28,352 nucleotides of DNA, taken from DATAVK01 sp036267755 (lineage in GTDB: Bacteria; Actinomycetota; Actinomycetes; JAFAQI01). Below the pieces are notes generated by a model that had not been told where the DNA came from, searched no databases, and saw only the letters and a list, made by a program, of their open reading frames with translations. The stretch spans positions 1 to 28,352 of the forward strand of contig DATAVK010000071.1 in assembly GCA_036267755.1 (NCBI GenBank). Reading direction: 5' to 3'. The number at the start of each line of letters is the position of its first letter. The stretch's first letter is position 1. The translations under genes and the position numbers were made by a program. Shown here piece after piece: positions 22,689 to 28,352 of this stretch.

Positions 22689-23701
22689 ACGACCGTCCCG
22701 TCGGGCGCCTCGACCAGCCGGCGGGTCGCCTGCTGGAGCAGCCGGTACGCCGTGTGGGCCCAGCCCATCGACGCCCCAGCCAACCCGCAGGCCGGGGTGA
22801 AGGCGACGGCGCCCGGGAGCAGGTCGGCAGGAAAGCCGACCTGCCGCCACCACTCGCGCACCGGGTCGGCAACCTCACGTGGGGTTGGCGCCACCCCGGG
22901 GCCGATCGCTGGTACGACGCCGAGCCACAGCGCTACCCCCGCCTCGACCAGCTCGCCGACCGGGTTCTCGGGCAGCCGCCGGCCGCCCGTCACGTCGACG
23001 CTGATGCCGGACGCCCCGGCCTCGCGGAGCAACTGCAGCGGGACGTCGACGGCGCAGCAGTGCACCACCACCGGCGTCTCGCCGCAGGCCGCAATCACCT
23101 GGTGCAGCGCGCTTCGAGCCTCGGGCTCCTCGACCGGATGGACCCGACCGAACCCGCTGGCGGTCGGGATCCGCCCGGCGAGCACGGCGGGCAGGCTCGG
23201 CTCGTCGAGCTGGAGCACCAGCGCCGCACCGGGCAACCGGCGGCGTACGTCGTCGAGATGGCGCCGGGCGGTCTCTGCGAGCGAGTCGACGAGGTCGCGG
23301 ACCGCGCCGAGATCACGCAGCACCGGCCCGCCGCGCGGGAGCTCCAACGCTGCCGCCAGCGTCCAGGGGCCGGCCAGCTGCACCTTGAGTCGGCCGTCGT
23401 ACCCCGGTCCGCCCACCGGGACCAGCGCGTCGAGGTCGCGGTCGAGGCGCTCACGTCCTCGCCTGCCGTCGAGGCCGGGACGCCCGACCAGCCGCCATCC
23501 AGCCGGCTGGAGGTCGACCGGCAGGTCGGCGAGGTTCGTCGCGGTCCGGCCGATCATGTCGCTGCCCGGCCCGCGGTCAGGGAGCTCCGGCAGGTGCGGC
23601 AGGTCCGGCAGCGCGTCGAACACCATCGCCAGGGCCGCATCGATGTCGTCGCCGGGCAATGACCCGATTCCGGTCGCGACCCCTACCGGTACGTCACCCA
23701 C
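22685..23701 (-). CDS. Short MetE-like (cobalamin-independent methionine synthase C-terminal-type) protein
   Basis: A 338-residue protein resembling only the C-terminal catalytic barrel of MetE, which is normally about 750 residues. It begins VGVATGIGSLPG, has QLAGPWTLAAALELPRGG, QLDEPSLPAVLAG (155-175), then HCC at 214-216 and PACGL with Cys305. His214, Cys216 and Cys305 match the MetE zinc ligands; where full MetE has Glu in ITIE, this protein has Asp236 in ISVD. It should therefore be a zinc methyltransferase, perhaps acting on homocysteine or another thiol, with a methyl donor other than the polyglutamyl folate held by the absent N-terminal domain. GTG 23701 is chosen because the longer frame would overlap the DUF1697 gene; a TAGGCT box lies seven bases before it. 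It is coupled to ligA by a start/stop overlap. Confidence 0.82.
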   Translation of the reverse strand: MGDVPVGVATGIGSLPGDDIDAALAMVFDALPDLPHLPELPDRGPGSDMIGRTATNLADLPVDLQPAGWRLVGRPGLDGRRGRERLDRDLDALVPVGGPGYDGRLKVQLAGPWTLAAALELPRGGPVLRDLGAVRDLVDSLAETARRHLDDVRRRLPGAALVLQLDEPSLPAVLAGRIPTASGFGRVHPVEEPEARSALHQVIAACGETPVVVHCCAVDVPLQLLREAGASGISVDVTGGRRLPENPVGELVEAGVALWLGVVPAIGPGVAPTPREVADPVREWWRQVGFPADLLPGAVAFTPACGLAGASMGWAHTAYRLLQQATRRLVEAPDGTVV

Positions 23702-23708
23702 GCCGGTC

Positions 23709-23714
23709 AGCCTA
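23709..23714 (-). promoter_or_regulatory. -10 box of the MetE-like gene and ligA
   Basis: TAGGCT seven bases before GTG 23701, placing the transcript start at the start codon. A CTGGAC sixteen bases further upstream could be a -35 box. It lies in the 20-base gap after the DUF1697 gene, so metE-like and ligA can be expressed independently of the upstream genes. Confidence 0.5.
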
Positions 23715-23721
23715 GGACCTG

Positions 23722-24258
23722 TCAGTGACGGTCCAGCAGGTCGCGCAGCGCCAGGACGGTGCGCCAGTTGCGTCCGGTCCCCCGCACTCCCAGCCGGCGG
23801 TCCCACGGCGCCGTGGCCAGCTTCGATCGACCGACGCCGTTCGGTAGCGACTGGTACATGCAGCGGTCGCCGAACTCGAAGTGCTCGGGGTCGAACTCAT
23901 CCGGGTCCAGCGCCTGGAGCTTGTTGGCTGCGGGCTCTGCGGCAAGGAAGTTGACCAGCAACCGCTTGGGGTCCGTGACGTCGCCGAACGGGTTGGCGTC
24001 GATGACGGCCGCCAGCTCCTTGCGGGTGCGAACCATCACGGCGACGTCGACATCCAGGTGCGTGCGGAGCGCCTCACCGATAGCGGCTTCGACCTTTGCG
24101 GGCTTGGAGTCGGCCGACACGACCAGGTTGCCGCTTTGCAGGTAGGTCGCGACATCGGTGTAGCCGAGCTCCTCGGCCAGCTCGCGGAGCCGGGCCATCG
24201 GCACCTTGGCATGGCCGCCGACATTGACGCCGCGCAGCAGCACCGCCATCCGATCCAC
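23722..24258 (-). CDS. DUF1697 family protein
   Basis: A 178-residue cytoplasmic protein that I recognise as DUF1697: it opens MAVLLRGVNVGGHAKVPMARLRELAEELGYTDVATYLQSGNLV, the family's signature block, with LRGVNVGG and YLQSGN. A second half carries ELAAVIDANPF and VNFLAAEP, then YQSLPNGVGRSKL and GTGRNWRTVLALRDLL, also conserved in the family. No enzymatic motif is known to me and the role is undescribed; the fold is said to be ferredoxin-like. The start is either GTG 24258 or, better matched to homologues, ATG 24249. It follows mnmA by 10 bases on the same strand, so it is probably the last gene of the cysteine desulfurase-mnmA transcript. Confidence 0.88.
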   Translation of the reverse strand: MDRMAVLLRGVNVGGHAKVPMARLRELAEELGYTDVATYLQSGNLVVSADSKPAKVEAAIGEALRTHLDVDVAVMVRTRKELAAVIDANPFGDVTDPKRLLVNFLAAEPAANKLQALDPDEFDPEHFEFGDRCMYQSLPNGVGRSKLATAPWDRRLGVRGTGRNWRTVLALRDLLDRH

Positions 24259-24268
24259 AGCGACCCGT

Positions 24269-25330
24269 TCAGGCCGCGCTGTCGATGGTCGCCGAGCCGA
24301 TCACCCGGTCGCCGGCGTACAGCACCGCGGTCTGGCCGGGCGCCACTCCCCTGAGCCGGCCGCCGACCTCGACGACCAGCCGGTCGCCGAGCACGTCGGC
24401 GGCTGCTGTGACCGGCTCGCCGTGCGCCCGGACCTGGACCCTCACGTCGGTCATGGGCAGCGGCGGCGCCTCGCCGCACCAGGTCGGGCTCCCGCACTCC
24501 AGCCGGTCCACCGCGAGCCGCTCGACCGGCCCGACCGTCACGGTGCGCGAGACCGGGGACACCGACAGGACATAGCGGGGCCGGCCGTCGCTCGCCGGTG
24601 TCGACAAGGCGAGGCCGCGGCGCTGTCCGACCGTATAGGCGTAGGCCCCCTCGTGGGCTCCCACGACGCTGCCGTCCTGGTCGACCACCTGCCCCGGCTG
24701 CGGACCGAGCCGCTCGCGCAGCCAGCCGGACGTGTCGCCGTTCGCGATGAAGCAGATGTCGTGGCTGTCGGGCTTGGTCGCCACCGCCAGGCCACGGTCT
24801 GCCGCCTCGTCGCGCACCTGCGACTTCAACGAGCCGCCCAGCGGGAACATCGCGGCGGCCAACTGGTCCGGTCGCAGCACCCCGAGCACGTACGACTGGT
24901 CCTTCGCCGGGTCGACCGCCCGATGCAGCGCGCCGTCGACGACCCGCGCGTAGTGACCGGTACAGACCGCGTCAAAGCCGAGCCCGAGCGCCCGGTCGAG
25001 CACCGCCGCGAACTTGATCTTCTCGTTGCAGCGCACGCAGGGGTTAGGGGTCCGGCCAGCGGCGTACTCAGCGACGAAGTCATCGACCACGTCTCGGGAG
25101 AACCGCTCGGCGACGTCCCATACGTAGAACGGGATGTCGATCACGTCGGCGGCCCGCCGGGCGTCACGCGAGTCCTCCAGCGAACAGCAACCCCGAGCGC
25201 CCTCGCGGTACGACGCCGGCGATGGCGAGAGCGCCAGGTGGACGCCGGTGACCTCGTGGCCGGCGTCGACCGCACGGGCGGCCGCGACCGCGGAGTCGAC
25301 GCCGCCGGACATGGCGGCGAGGACCTTCAT
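24269..25330 (-). CDS. mnmA: tRNA-specific 2-thiouridylase
   Basis: Makes 2-thiouridine at the wobble position of tRNA for Lys, Glu and Gln, using ATP and a persulfide. The 353-residue protein has the PP-loop ATP site SGGVDS at residues 8-13, then PNPCVRCNEKIKF with Cys98, GHYAR at 125-129, DQSYVLGVL near 144-152, and the catalytic HDICFIANGD with Cys193. Cys98 and Cys193 are the expected pair that carries the persulfide and forms the disulfide. The C-terminal beta-barrel domain (QRRGLALS, RPRYVLSV, GQTAVLYAGDRVIGSATI) is complete. ATG 25330 is chosen because it starts directly at the PP loop and overlaps the cysteine desulfurase stop by four bases; the open frame further upstream lies inside that gene. 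The overlap and order indicate a sulfur relay from desulfurase to MnmA. Confidence 0.98.
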   Translation of the reverse strand: MKVLAAMSGGVDSAVAAARAVDAGHEVTGVHLALSPSPASYREGARGCCSLEDSRDARRAADVIDIPFYVWDVAERFSRDVVDDFVAEYAAGRTPNPCVRCNEKIKFAAVLDRALGLGFDAVCTGHYARVVDGALHRAVDPAKDQSYVLGVLRPDQLAAAMFPLGGSLKSQVRDEAADRGLAVATKPDSHDICFIANGDTSGWLRERLGPQPGQVVDQDGSVVGAHEGAYAYTVGQRRGLALSTPASDGRPRYVLSVSPVSRTVTVGPVERLAVDRLECGSPTWCGEAPPLPMTDVRVQVRAHGEPVTAAADVLGDRLVVEVGGRLRGVAPGQTAVLYAGDRVIGSATIDSAA

Positions 25331-26508
25331 CGGGCCGCTCGACCGGCCATTCGGGCCCGCTCGACGACCGGGCCGATGGCCGCGGCCAGCGCGTCGATGT
25401 CGGCCGGCTGCGTGCTGTGGCCGAGCGAGAACCGCAGCGACGCGCGGGCCCGCTCCTCGTCGTGACCCATGGCGAGCAAGACGTGGCTCGGGCGGGCGAC
25501 CCCGGCCGAGCAGGCCGACCCGGTCGAGCATTCGACGCCGCGCGCGTCGAGCAGCATGAGCAGGGCGTCTCCTTCGCAGCCAGGGAAGGAGAAGTGCGCG
25601 TTACCGGGGAGCCGTCGGTCCACCTCGAGCGACGTCTCGCCGTTGAGCTGGGCGTCCGGCACGGCCTGGAGGACGCGGCGCACCAGGTCGTCGCGCAGCG
25701 TGCCGAGCCGTTCGGCCCGCTCGGCCTGCTCCTTGACCGCGGTCTCGACCGCCAGCGCGAAGGCCGCGACCGCCGGGGCATCGAGCGTCCCCGACCGGAC
25801 GTCGCGCTCCTGGCCGCCGCCGTGCAACAGCGGGGTGCACTCGATGTCGCGACCCAGCAGCAGGGCGCCGACGCCGACCGGACCACCGAGCTTGTGCCCG
25901 GTGACCGTCATGGCGGCCGCACCACTCGCCGCGAAGTCCACCGGAAGCTGCCCGACCGCCTGCACGCTGTCCGTGTGCAGCGGTACGCCGTACCCAGCTG
26001 CGACCGCCACCAGCTCGGCGACCGGGGCGACGGTCCCGACTTCGTTGTTGGCCCACATCACCGAGACCAGCGCGGTGCCGTCCGGCGCGGCGTCTAGCTG
26101 CTCGCGGAGCGCATCCGGCTCGACCCGGCCGGTCGTGCCGACGGGGACGATGCCCAGCTCGGCGCCGTCATGCTCGGTGAGCCACACCGCCGCGTCGAGC
26201 ACGGCATGGTGCTCGACGGCACTGACCAGCACCTTTGTCCGGGCGGCGTCGGCGTCCCGACGAGCCCAGAACAGCCCCTTGACCGCGAGGTTGTCGCTCT
26301 CGGTGCCGCCGCTGGTGAACAGCACCTCGCTCGGCCGCGCACCCAGCGCTGCCGCCACCGTCTCGCGAGACTCCTCGACGATCCGGCGGGCACGGCGACC
26401 GGAGGCATGCAGCGACGAGGCGTTGCCGACCTGGCCCAGCAGCTCGGCCATCAGGTCGACTGCCGCGGGCAGCATCGGCGTCGTCGCCGCATGGTCGAGG
26501 TAGGACAT
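25327..26508 (-). CDS. Cysteine desulfurase (NifS/IscS type)
   Basis: PLP enzyme that removes sulfur from cysteine as a protein persulfide. The 393-residue class V aminotransferase-fold protein starts MSYLDHAATTP, the standard N-terminus. It has SGGTESDNLAVKG at 66-78, EHHAVL at 99-104, NNEVGT at 154-159, DSVQAVGQ at 180-187 and the PLP lysine Lys206 in TVTGHKLGGPVG. The sulfur-carrying loop is CSTGSACSAG, with Cys333 as the catalytic residue. Its loop and its position before mnmA fit the mycobacterial gene annotated iscS. It probably feeds MnmA directly and may also serve iron-sulfur assembly; no isc or suf scaffold genes are in the window. ATG 26508 is used; the longer frame up to 26676 overlaps the peptidase gene. 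A TAGGCT box lies eight bases before the ATG. Confidence 0.96.
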   Translation of the reverse strand: MSYLDHAATTPMLPAAVDLMAELLGQVGNASSLHASGRRARRIVEESRETVAAALGARPSEVLFTSGGTESDNLAVKGLFWARRDADAARTKVLVSAVEHHAVLDAAVWLTEHDGAELGIVPVGTTGRVEPDALREQLDAAPDGTALVSVMWANNEVGTVAPVAELVAVAAGYGVPLHTDSVQAVGQLPVDFAASGAAAMTVTGHKLGGPVGVGALLLGRDIECTPLLHGGGQERDVRSGTLDAPAVAAFALAVETAVKEQAERAERLGTLRDDLVRRVLQAVPDAQLNGETSLEVDRRLPGNAHFSFPGCEGDALLMLLDARGVECSTGSACSAGVARPSHVLLAMGHDEERARASLRFSLGHSTQPADIDALAAAIGPVVERARMAGRAAR

Positions 26509-26516
26509 CGCCCGCC

Positions 26517-26522
26517 AGCCTA
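26517..26522 (-). promoter_or_regulatory. -10 box of the cysteine desulfurase-mnmA operon
   Basis: TAGGCT eight bases before ATG 26508, inside the 22-base gap after the S9 peptidase stop. The transcript would have a leader of only one or two bases. No convincing -35 box is seen upstream. Confidence 0.45.
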
Positions 26523-26530
26523 ACTTCCGG

Positions 26531-28352
26531 TCAGAGCAGCGCCGGTCGTTTCCAGTCCTCGCCGTGGACATGGCTGGCCAGCCACGCCCATACCGTCTCG
26601 TACCAGACTCGGGCGTTGTCCGGCTTGAGCACCCAGTGGCCCTCGTCCGGGAAGTACAGGTACTTCGCCTCGACACCGGTGCGCTGCAGGTCCCACCACA
26701 GCCGCAGCCCCTCGCCGATAGGCACCCGGTAGTCCTTGTCGCCGTGGATCACGAGCATCGGCGTGGTGATGGCGTCGAGATAGCGGTCCGGCGACCACTG
26801 CTCGTACTGCTCCGGCACCTCGCCCGGCAGTCCCCACTCGCGGGCCCAGTACGCCGGGCCGTCCGTCGTACCGAAGAAGGCGTTGAGCGACCACAGGCTG
26901 GCGTGGGTGACCAGGCATCTGAACCGGTCGGTGTGCCCGGCGACCCAGTTGGCGAGGTAGCCGCCGTAGGACCCGCCCATGGCCGAGGTCAGCGACGCGT
27001 CGATGTCGGGCCGGGCCTCGACGTCGTCGGTGACCGTCATCAGATCGGTGTACGGCGTCCCACCCCACTGCTTCCAGCCGCGCTGCACCATGGCGTGGCC
27101 GTAACCGGTCGACAGCGCCGGGTCGGGCAGGACCACGGCATACCCCTTGGCGACCATCAGCCACGGGTTCCATCGCCATGACCAGCTGTTCCAGGAGCTG
27201 ACCGGCCCGCCGTGCATCCACAGCAGCAACGGCACCGGGTTCTCAGCCGAGGCATGCGACGGGAGGGTGAGCCAGGACCGCACAGTAGTGCCGTCCTCGA
27301 CGGTGACGCTGATGTCCTCCAGCCGCCCGGGGATCACGACCGCTCCCGGGGCGAGCAGCTCGACCGGGTCGCCGTCGACGGCCGTCGCGTCGATCCGGAC
27401 CGGGCGAGCGGGCGAGTCGATGTGGTCGCGCAGGGCATAGAGCATCAGGCCGTCGGGGGCGACGGACAGCGAGCTGTAGTGGCCGGTGCGGGTCACGCGC
27501 TCGACCTGATCGGTGTCGACGTCGACCCGGAACACGTTGTGATGACCGTGGTCGTCGGAGGTCACGAAGACCGCGGAGCCGTCGACGGAGAACGTCGCCG
27601 AGGCTGGCCACAGGCTCGCGTCAGCGGCCAGCTGCCGACGCTCGCCGGAAGCGATGTCGACCAGCCAGAGGCTGAGGCTCGGTGCCAGGTCGACCGTCGG
27701 ATCGGTCTCGCGGACATAGACCGCGTTGCGGCCGTCACGGGAAACGTCGAACAGCCCGAAGTGGGCGTCCGGGTCGGCAGCGATCGTCCGGCGGTGGCCG
27801 TCGGCGACATCGATTCCGACGATCGCCGACCGCCGGTACCCCGGCGAGTCCAGCTCGGACCACCCGGTGACAACGGTGCGGCCGTCGGGGGTCAGCAGGG
27901 TCGGCTGCTCGTCGAGCGCGGGCCCCGGGTCGGGGGTGAGGTCGCGGGTTAGGTCCTCGTCGTCGCCGGTCGAATCGAGCGAGTCGAGCAAGTCGAGCAG
28001 CAGCAGGTGCGGTTGATCCGGACCGAGGTCGTGGTCCCAGTAGCGGATCGGCGACGACTCGTGCAGGACGGCTGCGACCTTCGCGTCCTTGCGCGCCTTG
28101 CGCCGTTCCTTTTCCTGCTTGTCGTCCTTCGAGTCGGCGAACCGCGACGACACGATGACGACCGTGCCCGCGTCGCGGGCGACCGCGACGCCACCGACGC
28201 CGCCGGCCGGCCGCAGCAACTGGCGCGCCTCGCCGCCGCCGGCCGGGAGCAGCCAGAGTGCGGGCGGGTCGTCGTCCTCTTCGCCGGCCCGTCGGGACCG
28301 GAAGAGCAGCGACCCGTCCGGGGTGAACACCGGCCCGGACTCGCCCTTGTCG
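26531..28352 (-). CDS. S9 family peptidase (prolyl oligopeptidase family), start beyond window
   Basis: The last 607 residues of a serine peptidase whose beginning lies past position 28352; the frame is open to the edge, so the apparent GTG at 28330 is internal. The N-terminal part is a beta-propeller with repeated blades such as FTPDGSLLFRSR, SRDGRNAVYVRE, FSVDGSAVFVTSDD and VAPDGLMLYALRD. A charged insertion, KDDKQEKERRKARKDAK, lies between blades and continues into SSPIRYWDHDL. The C-terminal alpha/beta-hydrolase domain has LLLWMHGGPVSSWNSWSWRWNP (oxyanion region), nucleophile Ser in AMGGSYGGY (codon near 26970), Asp in IHGDKDYRVP and His in PDEGHWVLKP. It fits acylaminoacyl- or dipeptidyl-peptidase types that cut short peptides entering the propeller. 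No link to the peptide importer is shown, but both could serve peptide use. Confidence 0.94.
   Translation of the reverse strand, partial: DKGESGPVFTPDGSLLFRSRRAGEEDDDPPALWLLPAGGGEARQLLRPAGGVGGVAVARDAGTVVIVSSRFADSKDDKQEKERRKARKDAKVAAVLHESSPIRYWDHDLGPDQPHLLLLDLLDSLDSTGDDEDLTRDLTPDPGPALDEQPTLLTPDGRTVVTGWSELDSPGYRRSAIVGIDVADGHRRTIAADPDAHFGLFDVSRDGRNAVYVRETDPTVDLAPSLSLWLVDIASGERRQLAADASLWPASATFSVDGSAVFVTSDDHGHHNVFRVDVDTDQVERVTRTGHYSSLSVAPDGLMLYALRDHIDSPARPVRIDATAVDGDPVELLAPGAVVIPGRLEDISVTVEDGTTVRSWLTLPSHASAENPVPLLLWMHGGPVSSWNSWSWRWNPWLMVAKGYAVVLPDPALSTGYGHAMVQRGWKQWGGTPYTDLMTVTDDVEARPDIDASLTSAMGGSYGGYLANWVAGHTDRFRCLVTHASLWSLNAFFGTTDGPAYWAREWGLPGEVPEQYEQWSPDRYLDAITTPMLVIHGDKDYRVPIGEGLRLWWDLQRTGVEAKYLYFPDEGHWVLKPDNARVWYETVWAWLASHVHGEDWKRPALL

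Noticed and set aside
22689..22853. N-terminal extension of ligA
   Set aside because: It would be read inside the MetE-like gene in another frame, with Arg/Pro/Gly-rich residues. LigA proteins start close to VSAPDVPP here.
23702..23806. N-terminal extension of the MetE-like protein
   Set aside because: It would overlap the DUF1697 gene, and the conserved sequence begins just after GTG 23701.
20097..23954. Very long plus-strand open frame (over 1200 codons) opposite the GGDEF-EAL, ligA and MetE-like genes
   Set aside because: It is antisense to three well recognised genes, has low-complexity Arg/Gly/Asp-rich composition and no domain. Long empty frames opposite genes are expected at this GC content.
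27949..28200. Acidic and basic runs in the S9 peptidase as a repeat array or frameshift
   Set aside because: The frame is continuous, propeller blades resume on both sides and the runs are not tandem repeats. It is best read as a loop insertion.
1..28352. Mobile elements, CRISPR arrays, tRNA or rRNA genes, toxin-antitoxin or defence genes
   Set aside because: No transposase, integrase, spaced direct repeats, tRNA-like fold or defence domain was recognised on either strand. Gaps between genes are too short (at most 128 bases) for most of these.

Overview
The window is a gene-dense, high-GC stretch of an actinomycete (Actinomycetota) chromosome. Support for this comes from the strong G/C bias at third codon positions, frequent GTG starts, many 4-base start/stop overlaps, -10 boxes of the TAGGCT type, and the gene set itself (ilvBNC, gatCA and gatB, a DUF3097 protein, ligA beside a short MetE-like protein, mnmA after a cysteine desulfurase). 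From memory, the backbone order ilvC-ilvN-ilvB ... gatB ... gatA-gatC ... ligA-metE-like ... mnmA-cysteine desulfurase matches the Mycobacterium tuberculosis region Rv3001c to Rv3025c. I cannot name the genus. Almost everything lies on the minus strand; only one alpha/beta hydrolase and the deformylase are on plus.

Layout, low to high coordinates: a cut-off zinc-ribbon gene (1-170); an alpha/beta hydrolase (210-1022, perhaps to 1088); the branched-chain amino acid operon ilvB-ilvN-ilvC (4409 down to 1081) with its leader (4457-4577); a PNPOx-fold protein (4574-5158); ilvD (5200-6870); a divergent hydrolase (6934-7830); gatB (7808-9298); divergent def (9318-9800); a DUF3097 gene (9797-10624); a complete oligopeptide-type ABC importer (10632-16530: fused ATPase, two permeases, lipoprotein binding protein); gatA and gatC (16634-18399); a membrane GGDEF-EAL protein (18444-20540); ligA (20625-22688); a MetE-like protein (22685-23701); a DUF1697 protein (23722-24258); mnmA (24269-25330); a cysteine desulfurase (25327-26508); and an S9 peptidase running off the right edge (26531-28352).

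Functionally, ilvBNC plus ilvD give acetohydroxyacid synthase, reductoisomerase and dehydratase, the shared part of valine, isoleucine and leucine synthesis. GatCAB makes Gln-tRNA and/or Asn-tRNA by transamidation, but its genes are split here by the peptide importer. The cysteine desulfurase and MnmA form a sulfur relay for tRNA 2-thiouridine. The deformylase processes new N-termini.

The most interesting regulatory object is the ilvB leader. It has a promoter whose predicted start point is the G of a GTG codon, a 12-residue Ile/Val-rich leader peptide (MRISIVVSQRAA), a GC-rich hairpin overlapping its last codons, and a rho-independent terminator before ilvB: a classic attenuator whose leader peptide appears to be translated from a leaderless transcript. 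A GTCTCA-N5-TGAGAC inverted repeat lies just upstream of the promoter. A wider pattern is that many genes here have a TAnnnT-like hexamer 5 to 8 bases before the start codon, which suggests that leaderless transcripts are common. I saw no rRNA, tRNA, CRISPR array, insertion sequence or phage gene. No gap between genes exceeds 300 bases.
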